Origin: CAZPDM01 sp964585305
GTDB taxonomy: Bacteria; Planctomycetota; Uabimicrobiia; Uabimicrobiales; JABWCH01
Reading direction: 5' to 3'
Length of the DNA: 64,000 nucleotides
NCBI GenBank assembly: GCA_964585305.1
Contig: CAZPDM010000001.1
Span: 62,001 to 126,000 of the forward strand
Shown: piece after piece, positions 16,665 to 25,105 of the stretch
How the letters are laid out: each line of letters starts with the position of its first letter
Numbering within the stretch: position 1 is the stretch's first letter
The notes under the pieces: generated by a model
What the model was told of the DNA's origin: nothing
Databases searched by the model: none
The model's input: the letters and a program-made list of their open reading frames with translations, nothing else
Translations under genes and position numbers: made by a program

Positions 16665-18464
16665 ATGCAACACATTCGAAATTTTTGTATCATTGCACAT
16701 ATTGATCACGGAAAATCTACCTTAGCCGATCGATTTTTACAAGTAACAAAAGTCGTTAAGGACTATGAATTTCATGATCAAATGCTTGATAATATGGAAA
16801 TTGAACGCGAACGTGGCATTACTATAAAAAGCCAGACTGTTGCGTTACCTTATATATCTGCGGATGGCAAAGAATATTTGCTTAATCTTGTAGATACTCC
16901 GGGGCATGTTGATTTTACTTATGAAGTTTCTCGTGCTTTGGCTTCTTGCGAAGGCGCGCTTCTCCTTGTTGATGCCAGTCAGGGTGTACAAGCCCAAACA
17001 ATGGCAAATTATTATTTAGCTTTAGAAGCGAATCTCGAAATTATTCCTGTTGTTAACAAAATTGATTTGCCTAATATTAGCCTGGAAGATACACTTGCCC
17101 AAATGGAAAAAGAGTTAGGTGTAGATAGGCAAGAAATTTTGTTAGCTTCTGGTAAAAAAGGAATTGGCATTGAAGCCATTTTAGAAAAAGCAGTAAAAGT
17201 CATTCCTCCACCTCGTGGTGATGCAAAAAAACCTCTTTCTGCACTTATTTTTGATGCCATGTATGATTCTTATCGTGGTGTAGTTATTTATTGTCGTATT
17301 TTTGATGGAACAGTCCAAGCTGGTGATAAAATTCAATTTATGTCCAATCGTAAAATATATGAAGTAGAAGAAGTTGGTTATCTTCGTATTAAACGTACTG
17401 AAAGGACTTTTCTTACGGCTGGTGAAGTTGGTTATATTATTGCCAATATTAAAACAATTCGAGATTCTAAAATTGGTGATACTATTACTTCAGCAGATAA
17501 TCCTTGTGTAAAAGCCCTTCCAGGTTTTAAAGAAGTTAAGCCTGTTGTTTTTTCTTCATTCTATCCTGTTGCTGCGGACGATTATCCCGAATTATGTGAA
17601 GCAATGGAACGTTTAAATCTTAATGATGCCTCCTTCCAATATCAAAAGGACAATTCAACTGCTTTGGGTTCAGGATTTCGTTGTGGATTCTTAGGCTTGT
17701 TACACATGGATATAATACAAGAACGATTGGAACGAGAATTTCATCAATCTTTAGTTATTACAGCTCCTACTGTTCGCTATAAATTTTTGTTGAGTACCGG
17801 AGAAGAAGTATATATTGACAACCCTGTCAAATATCCTGATCCTAGCAAAATCAAAAAATCCGAAGAACTTTTTGTCAAAGGAGTGATTGTTCTTCCATCG
17901 GAATATCTTGGAGCAATCATTAAACTATGTATCGAACGTAGAGGAACACAACAAAGTTTAACATACTTAGATTCTAAGCGTGTAGAATTGATTTTCGAAT
18001 TACCGCTAGCTGAAATCATGTATGATTTTTATGATCAATTAAAATCTCGTTCACGTGGTTATGCCTCTTTTGATTACGATATTATTGGCTATCGAGAAAG
18101 CAATCTTGTTAAACTAGATATTCTTGTAGCCAAAGAGCAAATGGACGCGCTTTCTGTTATTGTTCACGAAACTCAGGCTTATCACCGAGGTCGTCAAATT
18201 TGCGAACGTTTGAAAAAAAGCATTCACAAACAACTTTTCCCTGTTGCTCTTCAAGCTGCTATTGGAGGAAAGGTCATTGCTCGTGAAACGATTCCCGCTA
18301 TGCGTAAAGATGTTCTAGCTAAATGTTATGGTGGCGATGTCAGCCGCAAGAGAAAACTTCTTGACAAACAAAAAGAAGGCAAAAAACGAATGAAGATGGT
18401 TGGACAAGTCGAAATTCCACAAGAAGCCTTCCTTGCTGTTCTAAAAGTAGGTGAAGACGAATAA
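16665..18464 (+). CDS. lepA: Elongation factor 4 (LepA), back-translocating GTPase
   Basis: 599 residues, full length. The G motifs are A-H-I-D-H-G-K-S-T, D-T-P-G-H and N-K-I-D, followed by the LepA-specific C-terminal domain ending in G-G-D-V-S-R-K-R-K-L-L-D-K-Q-K-E-G-K-K-R-M-K. It acts on ribosomes and favours correct progress of translation under stress. It is the last gene of the 11238 operon, and a strong terminator follows at 18549-18582. Confidence 0.97.
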   Translation: MQHIRNFCIIAHIDHGKSTLADRFLQVTKVVKDYEFHDQMLDNMEIERERGITIKSQTVALPYISADGKEYLLNLVDTPGHVDFTYEVSRALASCEGALLLVDASQGVQAQTMANYYLALEANLEIIPVVNKIDLPNISLEDTLAQMEKELGVDRQEILLASGKKGIGIEAILEKAVKVIPPPRGDAKKPLSALIFDAMYDSYRGVVIYCRIFDGTVQAGDKIQFMSNRKIYEVEEVGYLRIKRTERTFLTAGEVGYIIANIKTIRDSKIGDTITSADNPCVKALPGFKEVKPVVFSSFYPVAADDYPELCEAMERLNLNDASFQYQKDNSTALGSGFRCGFLGLLHMDIIQERLEREFHQSLVITAPTVRYKFLLSTGEEVYIDNPVKYPDPSKIKKSEELFVKGVIVLPSEYLGAIIKLCIERRGTQQSLTYLDSKRVELIFELPLAEIMYDFYDQLKSRSRGYASFDYDIIGYRESNLVKLDILVAKEQMDALSVIVHETQAYHRGRQICERLKKSIHKQLFPVALQAAIGGKVIARETIPAMRKDVLAKCYGGDVSRKRKLLDKQKEGKKRMKMVGQVEIPQEAFLAVLKVGEDE

Positions 18465-18548
18465 CAAAAAAATGTATTAAAAAAGCAAAATATTACAGAA
18501 AAATAAAAATATTTTAATTTATTTAACTTCATTAAAATAAATATGTTG

Positions 18549-18582
18549 GCCAAGAATTATTGCAATTCTTGGCTATTTTTTT
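18549..18582 (+). terminator. Rho-independent terminator after lepA
   Basis: Stem GCCAAGAATT (18549-18558) / AATTCTTGGC (18564-18573), followed by a T run at 18576-18582. Confidence 0.85.
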
Positions 18583-18605
18583 GAAGAAAAAAAATAAAAA
18601 TTTTC

Positions 18606-18634
18606 TTGACAAAATTAGAGAGAATCGCTAAAAT
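18606..18634 (+). promoter_or_regulatory. Promoter of the ribosomal protein superoperon
   Basis: TTGACA (18606-18611), 17-base spacer, TAAAAT (18629-18634). It lies after the lepA terminator and about 200 bases before rpsJ, leaving a long leader. Confidence 0.75.
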
Positions 18635-18639
18635 CCATC

Positions 18640-18838
18640 CACAGCCTAAAAATTCAGGCGAACGGGTCTGACCCTAACACAAACTTTATCTACCTCAATA
18701 TTTTTGGTAAAACATTACCACCTCATCTTTAATCTGGTGCGCCGGATTAACACATCAAAAGCAAAAAGGCCGTAGCTTGTTTATATTGTTTTTTTTTAGT
18801 TAGAAGGGATACATGGTTTTACACCATGCCAGGTAACT
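18640..18838 (+). promoter_or_regulatory. Structured 5' leader of the S10 operon
   Basis: About 200 non-coding bases with three hairpins: GGGT-CTG-ACCC (18664-18674), TAATCTGG-TGCG-CCGGATTA with one G-U pair (18730-18749), and CATGG-TTTTACA-CCATG (18812-18828), the last only ten bases before the rpsJ ATG. In other bacteria ribosomal proteins control their operons through such leaders. The regulator here is not known. Confidence 0.5.
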
Positions 18839-19147
18839 ATGGCAACCGAAAAAATTCAAATTCGGATGGAAGCCTATGATCATGAAGTCCTGGATAAATG
18901 TGCATTAGAACTGGTTGATGCTGCGAAGAAGACTGGTGCGCAAGTGTCTGGTCCAGTTCCACTCCCCACTAAAGTTGAACGCTACACTGTATTACGTTCA
19001 CCTCACGTGGATAAAAAATCCAGGGAGCAATTTGAAATCCGAACTCATAAAAGACTAGTATATTTACTAGAAACCACTCCCAAAACTGTAGAAGCCTTAA
19101 CCAAATTAACTATGCCGGCTGGAGTAGAAATTCGGATTAAAGCATAA
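18839..19147 (+). CDS. rpsJ: 30S ribosomal protein S10
   Basis: 102 residues, normal length. The family core I-R-M-E-A-Y-D-H..L-D and the C-terminal M-P-A-G-V-E-I-R-I-K are clear. S10 assembles in the 30S head and also serves as the NusE antitermination factor. It is the first gene of the superoperon. The next gene is rplD, not rplC, and a 274-base non-coding stretch separates them. Confidence 0.97.
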   Translation: MATEKIQIRMEAYDHEVLDKCALELVDAAKKTGAQVSGPVPLPTKVERYTVLRSPHVDKKSREQFEIRTHKRLVYLLETTPKTVEALTKLTMPAGVEIRIKA

Positions 19148-19421
19148 TTAAACTAAACAGAATAACAGAGAAGGTACTTTTGTACATACTAAAATACTTA
19201 GCTATCCAGCTAAAACAATTTCGTTTCAAGTATTTTAGGGATTGCCAACTAAGGGGAATATTTTTTATTTTTTTTTAGAAAATATTTAGATTTTGTTGGT
19301 GATACAAAAATATGTACACTTTGTACACTTTAAAAAATTTCGATCCTAAAAGATTAGGATCAGATCACTAACATTCGTTAATATTTCAAACACTATTAAC
19401 AATAATGTATCGGAAAATCTA
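19148..19421 (+). promoter_or_regulatory. Structured non-coding region where rplC (L3) is expected
   Basis: No reading frame of useful length lies here. It folds well: CTAAAATACTT (19189-19199) pairs perfectly with AAGTATTTTAG (19228-19238), enclosing an AGCT-ATCC-AGCT hairpin, and GATCCTAA (19342-19349) pairs with TTAGGATC (19354-19361). It immediately precedes rplD, whose product L4 is a known autoregulator in enterobacteria. A similar role here is inference. Confidence 0.55.
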
Positions 19422-20120
19422 ATGAGAGTACCTGTATTTGATGCGAATGGCAAACGGACCCAAGACATTTTAGAATTTGATGAAAATATTTTCGGCGACG
19501 AGGTCCGTGAGATTCTACTAAAAGAAGCTATCTTAATGTATGAAGCACGTCAGCGACAAGGGACCTCCTCGACCAAAACCCGAAGCGATTGCGCTGGTAG
19601 CGGTCGCAAATTGTGGCGTCAAAAGGGTACTGGTCGTGCCCGCGTTGGTCCACTCCGTGCTCCTCATTGGCGTGGCGGCGGTCGTGTATTTGGTCCACAT
19701 CCTCGTGATTATGGATACGATATGCCGAAAAAAGCCCGCCAAGTCGCCCTAAAGAGTGCCTGGTTGGCCAAATTTAATGACAAAGAAATTATGGTCATTG
19801 AAGGGTTCCCGGTTAGCAACACTCCTAAAACTAAACCCGTCTTTGAAACTCTCGAAAAAATGGGAGTTACTAAACAACGTGTTTTAGTTGGTTTAAATGA
19901 AAATAACGAAATCTTAATGAAGTCCCTACGCAACATTCCCAGACTTTCTATGGAAAGTATTGCTCGGTTTAATCCATATATCTTATTAGCAAATGACCGA
20001 GTTGTTCTATTAAAACAAGCGTTTGAAACCCTGATTACCAGTCATGGGGGACAAGTTAAGACACTGCACCGTACAGATTTGTACAATAAAGAAGATTCCG
20101 TTAAACAGGAATCGAAGTAG
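19422..20120 (+). CDS. rplD: 50S ribosomal protein L4
   Basis: 232 residues. The central loop with the T-R-S-D..G-S-G-R-K-L-W-R-Q-K-G-T-G-R-A-R segment and R-G-G-G-R-V-F-G-P is diagnostic for L4, a 23S-binding early assembly protein that lines the exit tunnel. It sits after a structured gap instead of directly after rplC. rplW begins 11 bases downstream. Confidence 0.96.
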   Translation: MRVPVFDANGKRTQDILEFDENIFGDEVREILLKEAILMYEARQRQGTSSTKTRSDCAGSGRKLWRQKGTGRARVGPLRAPHWRGGGRVFGPHPRDYGYDMPKKARQVALKSAWLAKFNDKEIMVIEGFPVSNTPKTKPVFETLEKMGVTKQRVLVGLNENNEILMKSLRNIPRLSMESIARFNPYILLANDRVVLLKQAFETLITSHGGQVKTLHRTDLYNKEDSVKQESK

Positions 20121-20131
20121 GGGACTGCGCC

Positions 20132-20428
20132 ATGATGTCGAGAGATCCTTATAGCATTATCTTACGTCCATTGATGACGGAAAAAGCCAATCGGGATATG
20201 GAAAAATATAATGCCTACCATTTTGAAGTGGCTTTAAATGCAAATAAAATCGAAATCAAAAATGCTATCGAAAAAATTTATGCCCACAAAAAAGTGAAAG
20301 TAGAGCAAGTTAGAATTGTTAATAAACATCCCAAAACTCGACGTTTCCGTTTGCATGTAAGTACCACCAGAGCGTGGAAAAAAGCAATTGTATCTTTGGA
20401 CAAAGAATCCAAACTAGAATTATTCTAA
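20132..20428 (+). CDS. rplW: 50S ribosomal protein L23
   Basis: 98 residues. The I-L-R-P-L-M-T-E-K-A motif near the N-terminus and the V-R-I-V-N..K-R-R/K pattern identify L23, which surrounds the exit tunnel mouth and docks trigger factor and SRP. The gene opens ATG-ATG, so the start may be 20132 or 20135. Confidence 0.95.
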   Translation: MMSRDPYSIILRPLMTEKANRDMEKYNAYHFEVALNANKIEIKNAIEKIYAHKKVKVEQVRIVNKHPKTRRFRLHVSTTRAWKKAIVSLDKESKLELF

Positions 20429-20503
20429 TTTTTTTACGAAAAAATCCAAGTCATCCCAATCTTGGACAAGATAAATTATTTTCGACTCGAAAGAGAGTAA
20501 TCT

Positions 20504-21331
20504 ATGGGGCTTCGTAAATTAAAACCAGTCACACCAGGCACACGCGCCATGATTCTTCCGGATTTTGAAGAAATTACTAAAAATACTCCGGAAAAAAGTT
20601 TGGTCTGTCGCCTAAAAAGAAGTGGCGGTAGAAATAATTATGGAAACACCACTGCCAGATTTCGTGGAGCTGGTGTTAAACGACAATATCGCCTAATTGA
20701 TTTCAAACGCAATAAAGATAATATCCCTGGTGTAGTAAAAGCGATCGAATACGATCCTAATCGCTCATCTCGTATTGCTTTGATTTATTATAAAGATGGC
20801 GAAAAACGCTATATTTTAGCTCCAATTGACCTTAAAGTTGGTGATGTAATTATGTCCGGCGATAAAGTAGAGCCACATGTAGGAAACTGCATGCCACTCG
20901 AAAATATTCCTGTCGGTCTTATGATTCACAACGTAGAATTAAAACCCGGTCGCGGTGGGCAAATTGCCCGTTCTGCTGGTATGGCTGTACAATTGTCTGC
21001 AAAAGAAGGCGATTATGCAGTATTGCTTTTCCCATCCGGCGAAATTCATAAAGTTTGTATCCGTTGCCGTGCTACAATAGGTCAAGTTGGTAATATTGAT
21101 TATCAAAACGTTTCTATTGGTAAAGCTGGTAAAAATCGTTATCGTGGTTGGCGCGGTCATGTTCGTGGCGTTGCGCAAAACCCTGTATGCCATCCAATGG
21201 GTGGTGGTGAAGGACGTACTGGTGGTGGCCGTCAATCTTGTTCGCCTACAGGCGTATTATCTAAAGGTGGTCTTACCAGAAATCCTAGAAAAACTAGCAG
21301 TCGTTTTATTATCCGTAGGAGAAAGAAGTAG
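20504..21331 (+). CDS. rplB: 50S ribosomal protein L2
   Basis: 275 residues, full length. It has the L2 hallmarks K-P-V-T-P-G-T-R, S-G-G-R-N-N-Y-G-N-T-T-A-R-F-R-G-A-G and the C-terminal M-N-P-like N-P-V-C-H-P-M-G-G-G-E-G-R. L2 is a 23S-binding protein needed for the peptidyl transferase centre. Its TAG stop shares one base with the GTG start of rpsS. Confidence 0.97.
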   Translation: MGLRKLKPVTPGTRAMILPDFEEITKNTPEKSLVCRLKRSGGRNNYGNTTARFRGAGVKRQYRLIDFKRNKDNIPGVVKAIEYDPNRSSRIALIYYKDGEKRYILAPIDLKVGDVIMSGDKVEPHVGNCMPLENIPVGLMIHNVELKPGRGGQIARSAGMAVQLSAKEGDYAVLLFPSGEIHKVCIRCRATIGQVGNIDYQNVSIGKAGKNRYRGWRGHVRGVAQNPVCHPMGGGEGRTGGGRQSCSPTGVLSKGGLTRNPRKTSSRFIIRRRKK

Positions 21332-21630
21332 TGAGCCGATCCAGCAAAAAAGGTCCCTATTATGATGAAAAACTTCTAAAAAAAGTAAATATTCAAAAAC
21401 AAAAAAACGATGGGGAACCAATTAAGACATGGTCGCGCGCATGCACGATCCTTCCGGAATTTGTGGATCATACCTTCTTAGTCCACAACGGTAAAATTTT
21501 CCATCGCGTATCGGTACGCGAGGAAATGGTTGGTCATAAACTTGGAGAATTTTCGCTTACCCGGACATTTCGTAACCACGCTAAGAAGGATAAACCGGGT
21601 GCTAGCGGTGGTAAAGCTCCTGGCAAATAG
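21331..21630 (+). CDS. rpsS: 30S ribosomal protein S19
   Basis: 99 residues starting with GTG that overlaps the rplB stop by one base. The S-R-S-S-K-K-G-P-Y start, T-W-S-R-A-C-T-I-L-P-E-F and H-N-G-K..H-K-L-G-E-F-S-L-T-R-T-F motifs are typical. S19 sits in the 30S head and contacts S13 and the A-site tRNA. Confidence 0.97.
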   Translation: MSRSSKKGPYYDEKLLKKVNIQKQKNDGEPIKTWSRACTILPEFVDHTFLVHNGKIFHRVSVREEMVGHKLGEFSLTRTFRNHAKKDKPGASGGKAPGK

Positions 21631-21641
21631 GTAGTTAGCAC

Positions 21642-22052
21642 ATGAAATTTCAAGCAAGTCATCGCTTCGTCCGAATTGGACCTCGCAAAGCTCGCTATGT
21701 TATTGATCTTGTTCGCAACAAACAGGTAAATAGTGCTTTGGAAATTTTGCGATGCGTTCAAAAACGTGCTGCAGATATTGTCCGAAAAGTATTAAATTCT
21801 GCGATTGCTAACGCTGATCAACATGGCGGAAATGTTAATGAACTTGTAATTACAGAAGCCCGCGTGGATGGTGGGCCGATGTTAAAACGCTTCCGCCCCG
21901 GGCCAATGGGACGAGCTATGCGGATTCGACGTCGCATGTCCCATATCTATATTACTGTAGAAGATAAAGTGGCAACCGCAACTCCAAACGATAAACCTGC
22001 CTCAAAGGCCCCCGAAAAGGTCGAAAACACTAAGGCGGATACTAAGCAATAG
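21642..22052 (+). CDS. rplV: 50S ribosomal protein L22
   Basis: 136 residues. The core R-I-G-P-R-K-A-R..I-D-L-V-R and the C-terminal L-K-R-F-R-P-G-P-M-G-R-A-M-R-I-R-R-R-M-S-H-I identify L22, which lines the exit tunnel. About 25 extra C-terminal residues rich in Lys, Thr and Ala extend beyond the usual end. Confidence 0.96.
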   Translation: MKFQASHRFVRIGPRKARYVIDLVRNKQVNSALEILRCVQKRAADIVRKVLNSAIANADQHGGNVNELVITEARVDGGPMLKRFRPGPMGRAMRIRRRMSHIYITVEDKVATATPNDKPASKAPEKVENTKADTKQ

Positions 22053-22061
22053 GAGAGAATT

Positions 22062-22772
22062 ATGGGGCAAAAGGTTAGCCCAACTGGTTTTAGAATTGGT
22101 ATTACCGAACCTTGGCGAAGTCGCTGGTATTCCAATAGAAAAGTGGAATATTCTCGCTTCTTACTAGAAGATCAACGCATTCGCAAGTTCGTTAAAAAAC
22201 AATACGCTTTTAGCAATATTCCCTATATTGAAATTGAAAGAACACGAGAACGCATCAATATTATTCTTCATACTGCAAAAGCTGGCCTTATCATCGGTAA
22301 AAAAGGCGTAACCGTTGATAAAATCAAATCTAGTCTCGAACAATTTATTGCAAATACCCAAAAAACTAAAATTGCAGTAAATGTCGAAATTAAAGAAGTC
22401 AAAAAGCCAGAAGTAGATGCGCAACTTATCGCTGAAAATATTGCCGAACAGATGGAAAAGCGCGCTAATTATCGCCGTGTTATGAAAAAAGCTATGGATG
22501 TAGCTATTGAAAATGGCGTATTAGGTGTTAAAGTTCAAATTTCTGGACGTCTGTCGGGTGCAGAAATGGCTCGTACCGAAGCTGCCGTACTTGGCAAAGT
22601 CCCATTGCAGACTTTAGACGCTCATGTCCAATATGGATTCGCAGAAGCCTTGACTACCTATGGTCTCAATGGTATCAAGGTATGGGTATATCATGGTAAA
22701 TACGGTGAGGAGGTAACGAACGATGTCCCTGATGCCCAAAAGAATAAAGTTCAGAAAAACCCAAAGAGGTAA
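22062..22772 (+). CDS. rpsC: 30S ribosomal protein S3
   Basis: 236 residues. It starts G-Q-K-V-S-P-T-G-F-R-I-G, has a KH-domain G-L-I-I-G-K-K-G and the S-G-R-L-S-G-A-E-M-A-R-T-E motif. S3 lines the mRNA entry channel. Its last 50 bases are shared in another frame with the start of rplP, which couples the two. Confidence 0.97.
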   Translation: MGQKVSPTGFRIGITEPWRSRWYSNRKVEYSRFLLEDQRIRKFVKKQYAFSNIPYIEIERTRERINIILHTAKAGLIIGKKGVTVDKIKSSLEQFIANTQKTKIAVNVEIKEVKKPEVDAQLIAENIAEQMEKRANYRRVMKKAMDVAIENGVLGVKVQISGRLSGAEMARTEAAVLGKVPLQTLDAHVQYGFAEALTTYGLNGIKVWVYHGKYGEEVTNDVPDAQKNKVQKNPKR

Positions 22773-23142
22773 CATCCGCGGGAAAGCCACACAAGGTAAT
22801 TCCGTATCCTTTGGTGAATTTGGTTTAATGGCTATGGAACCTGCTTGGTTAAGTGCTCAACAAATTGAAGCAGGCCGTATTACTGCTAACCACTTTCTAC
22901 GCCATGAAGGCCGTATTTATATTCGCGTTTTCCCTCATAAACCCATTACAAGTATGCCTCAAGAAACTCGTATGGGTAAAGGAAAAGGCGAGCCTAACAA
23001 ATGGGTAGCAGTGATTAAACCTGGTACAATTATTTTTGAACTTGATGGTATCCCTAAAGATACTGCTAAACAAACATTCAATCGTATTGCTCACAAATTA
23101 CCTTTTAAGACTCGCTTCGTAGAGAGGAGGGCCTTCAAGTAA
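22723..23142 (+). CDS. rplP: 50S ribosomal protein L16
   Basis: 139 residues from the ATG at 22723, directed by GGAGGT eight bases upstream inside rpsC. It begins S-L-M-P-K-R-I-K-F-R-K-T-Q-R-G, followed by Q-I-E-A-G-R-I-T and M-G-K-G-K-G-E-P. L16 organises the A-site tRNA region of 23S rRNA. It overlaps rpsC by 50 bases and rpmC by one (TAATG). Confidence 0.96.
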   Translation: MSLMPKRIKFRKTQRGNIRGKATQGNSVSFGEFGLMAMEPAWLSAQQIEAGRITANHFLRHEGRIYIRVFPHKPITSMPQETRMGKGKGEPNKWVAVIKPGTIIFELDGIPKDTAKQTFNRIAHKLPFKTRFVERRAFK

Positions 23143-23360
23143 TGAGAAAATCATTAAAAGCCTTACAAAATAAATCTCGTGAGGAACTCCTTAAAGAGCT
23201 TAAAGCTACCCAAGAAGCTATCTTTAAACTTCGTTTCCAAAAATCTGTTGAGGAAACGATGGATACTAGTCAATTCCGTAAGTCTCGTGTAAAAATTGCC
23301 CAAATTAACACGCTTCTCCGACAAATGGAATTGGCCGCAGATAAAGAAAAAAAAGCCTAA
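23142..23360 (+). CDS. rpmC: 50S ribosomal protein L29
   Basis: 72 residues. S-R-E-E-L-L-K-E-L-K..I-F-K-L-R-F-Q and I-A-Q-I-N-T-L-L-R-Q form the two-helix L29 hairpin at the exit tunnel. The start overlaps the rplP stop, with GGAGG upstream. A striking palindrome lies between this gene and rpsQ. Confidence 0.94.
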   Translation: MRKSLKALQNKSREELLKELKATQEAIFKLRFQKSVEETMDTSQFRKSRVKIAQINTLLRQMELAADKEKKA

Positions 23361-23395
23361 TTTAAACTCACTGGATTGCTAAAAGCCCCAAAAGG

Positions 23396-23421
23396 TTCTC
23401 ACCTCCTTAAGGAGGTGAGAA
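23396..23421. other. Perfect palindrome containing SD and anti-SD sequences
   Basis: 13-base arms TTCTCACCTCCTT / AAGGAGGTGAGAA with no spacer, so the hairpin closes on a small loop. One arm contains GGAGGTG (a perfect ribosome site) and the other CACCTCC (its complement). It lies 37 bases before the rpsQ ATG. Confidence 0.7.
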
Positions 23422-23458
23422 AAACAATTTTAATTTAATTTTCTGGGTTGAAATAAAT

Positions 23459-23740
23459 ATGGAAGAAAAAAGAGGACATCGCAAGACCATTATTGGAATT
23501 GTTAGCAGTGATAAGATGGATAAAACCATTACTGTTACTGTAGAACGAATCGTCCAACATGCTCGCTATAAAAAATATATTAAACGCTATAGTAAGCTCA
23601 AAGCCCATGATGAAAACGGTGATGCCCATATAGGTGATAGTGTTGAAATCATGGAAACTCGCCCAATATCCAAAACAAAAACCTGGCGGCTTGTCAGAGT
23701 TATTAAATCTGTGAATAAACCTGAGGCGGCTAAAGCCTAG
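23459..23740 (+). CDS. rpsQ: 30S ribosomal protein S17
   Basis: 93 residues. G-I-V-S-S-D-K-M-D-K-T-I-T-V..K-R-Y-S-K-L-K-A-H-D and G-D-S-V-E-I-M-E-T-R-P-I-S-K-T-K are the S17 signatures. It is a primary 16S binder. There is no good ribosome site close to the ATG; the nearest is the palindrome at 23396-23421. Confidence 0.95.
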   Translation: MEEKRGHRKTIIGIVSSDKMDKTITVTVERIVQHARYKKYIKRYSKLKAHDENGDAHIGDSVEIMETRPISKTKTWRLVRVIKSVNKPEAAKA

Positions 23741-23769
23741 GTAGCGCATCATCGGAAAGGTAAAAAGCC

Positions 23770-24138
23770 ATGATCCAAATGCAAACCATGCTTGATGTCG
23801 CGGACAACACCGGTGCTAAACAAGTCATGTGTTTTAAAGTACTCGGATCTACCCGAAAACGTTATGCTCACATTGGCGATATTGTTATTGGTTCTGTTAA
23901 AAAAGTTCTGCCAAATATTGATATTAAGCAGGGCGATATTGTACGCGGTGTAATCGTTAGAACCAGTAAAAATTTGCGTCGCGAAGACGGTTCTTATGTG
24001 AGATTCGATCGAAATGCTCTCGTTCTATTGGATAAAGAACAAGAACCTCGCGGAAGTCGTATTTTTGGAGCGGTAGCTAGGGAACTACGTGAAAAGAATT
24101 TCATGAAAATTATTGCCTTGGCACCAGAGGTAGTATAA
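23770..24138 (+). CDS. rplN: 50S ribosomal protein L14
   Basis: 122 residues, exact family length. M-I-Q-M-Q-T-M-L-D-V-A-D-N-T-G-A-K and the C-terminal G-S-R-I-F-G-A-V-A-R-E-L-R motif are typical. L14 lies at the subunit interface (bridge B8). GGAAAGG precedes the start; rplX follows after two bases. Confidence 0.97.
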   Translation: MIQMQTMLDVADNTGAKQVMCFKVLGSTRKRYAHIGDIVIGSVKKVLPNIDIKQGDIVRGVIVRTSKNLRREDGSYVRFDRNALVLLDKEQEPRGSRIFGAVARELREKNFMKIIALAPEVV

Positions 24139-24140
24139 CA

Positions 24141-24539
24141 ATGCAAAAAAATACACAACCTAAAATGCGCAAAATCCGCATTAAAAAAGGTGATTACGTG
24201 CAAGTAATTTCCGGCCAAGATGCTGGTAAAAAAGGAAAAGTCCTACGAATTTTGCACAAACAAAATCGTGTAATCATCGAAGGTATTCAATATATTATCC
24301 GCCATACTCGCAAAACCGAAAAAAATTCTCAAGGCGGCCGTGTTGAAAAAGAGGCTCCTATTCATATTTCCAATATTATGTTATATTGCCCTCATACCCA
24401 AAAGCCTACCCGTACTACATATCGGTTTGAAGAAGTAAAAGAAAAAGTCAAAGATGTAGAAGGCGTTGAAACTAATGTAGAACACGCCAAACACATCAAA
24501 GTACGATATAGCAAGAAAAGCAATCGCCAAATTAAGTAG
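24141..24539 (+). CDS. rplX: 50S ribosomal protein L24
   Basis: 132 residues, longer than the usual 100-110. The KOW motif G-D-Y-V-Q-V-I-S-G-Q-D-A-G-K-K-G-K-V is near residue 16, then G-G-R-V-E-K-E-A-P-I-H-I-S-N. L24 initiates 50S assembly. The extra length is a charged C-terminal extension. Confidence 0.94.
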   Translation: MQKNTQPKMRKIRIKKGDYVQVISGQDAGKKGKVLRILHKQNRVIIEGIQYIIRHTRKTEKNSQGGRVEKEAPIHISNIMLYCPHTQKPTRTTYRFEEVKEKVKDVEGVETNVEHAKHIKVRYSKKSNRQIK

Positions 24540-24550
24540 GGAGTGACGCT

Positions 24551-25096
24551 GTGGCAGTAAGATTGATGGATAAATACAACAAAGAAATTAAGCCCGGCCT
24601 CAAAGAAAAGCTAGGCCGCTCCAATGAACTATCAATTCCTAAATTGGAAAAGATTGTAGTTAGTATGGGAGTTGGTAAAGCTATTGAGAATAAACGCCGT
24701 CTTGAATGCGCAGTTCGCGACTTAGGTCTGATTAGTGGCCAGCGTCCTATTATTTGCAAAGCAAAAAAATCCGTAGCAGGATTTAAGCTTCGCCAAGGCC
24801 AAGAAATCGGCTGTAAAGTTACTCTGCGTAAACGTCAAATGTATGAATTTTTGGATCGTCTCATCAATATAGCAATTCCTCGTGTACGCGATTTCCGCGG
24901 TCTACCTACTGAATCTTTTGACGGGTTTGGAAATTATGCTATGGGTATCACTGATCAATCTATTTTCCCTGAAATTAGTCTTGATACAATTGAATTCCCA
25001 CAAGGGATGGATGTTGTTATGGTGATCAAAAATAGCAAATCTTCTAACGAGTCCCTAGAACTACTTAGGTATTTTGGGATGCCGTTCAAAAAATAG
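24551..25096 (+). CDS. rplE: 50S ribosomal protein L5
   Basis: 181 residues from a GTG, supported by GGGAGTG seven bases upstream. I-P-K-L-E-K-I-V-V-S-M-G-V-G, Q-R-P-I-I-C-K-A-K-K-S-V-A-G-F-K-L-R and V-R-D-F-R-G-L identify L5, which binds 5S rRNA and contacts the P-site tRNA. Confidence 0.96.
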   Translation: MAVRLMDKYNKEIKPGLKEKLGRSNELSIPKLEKIVVSMGVGKAIENKRRLECAVRDLGLISGQRPIICKAKKSVAGFKLRQGQEIGCKVTLRKRQMYEFLDRLINIAIPRVRDFRGLPTESFDGFGNYAMGITDQSIFPEISLDTIEFPQGMDVVMVIKNSKSSNESLELLRYFGMPFKK

Positions 25097-25105
25097 GAGA
25101 ATTTT

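Noticed and set aside
19148..19421. A decayed or frameshifted rplC in the S10-L4 gap
   Set aside because: L3 needs about 600 bases; the gap has 274, is AT-rich with many stops in all frames, and no L3 motif could be recognised.
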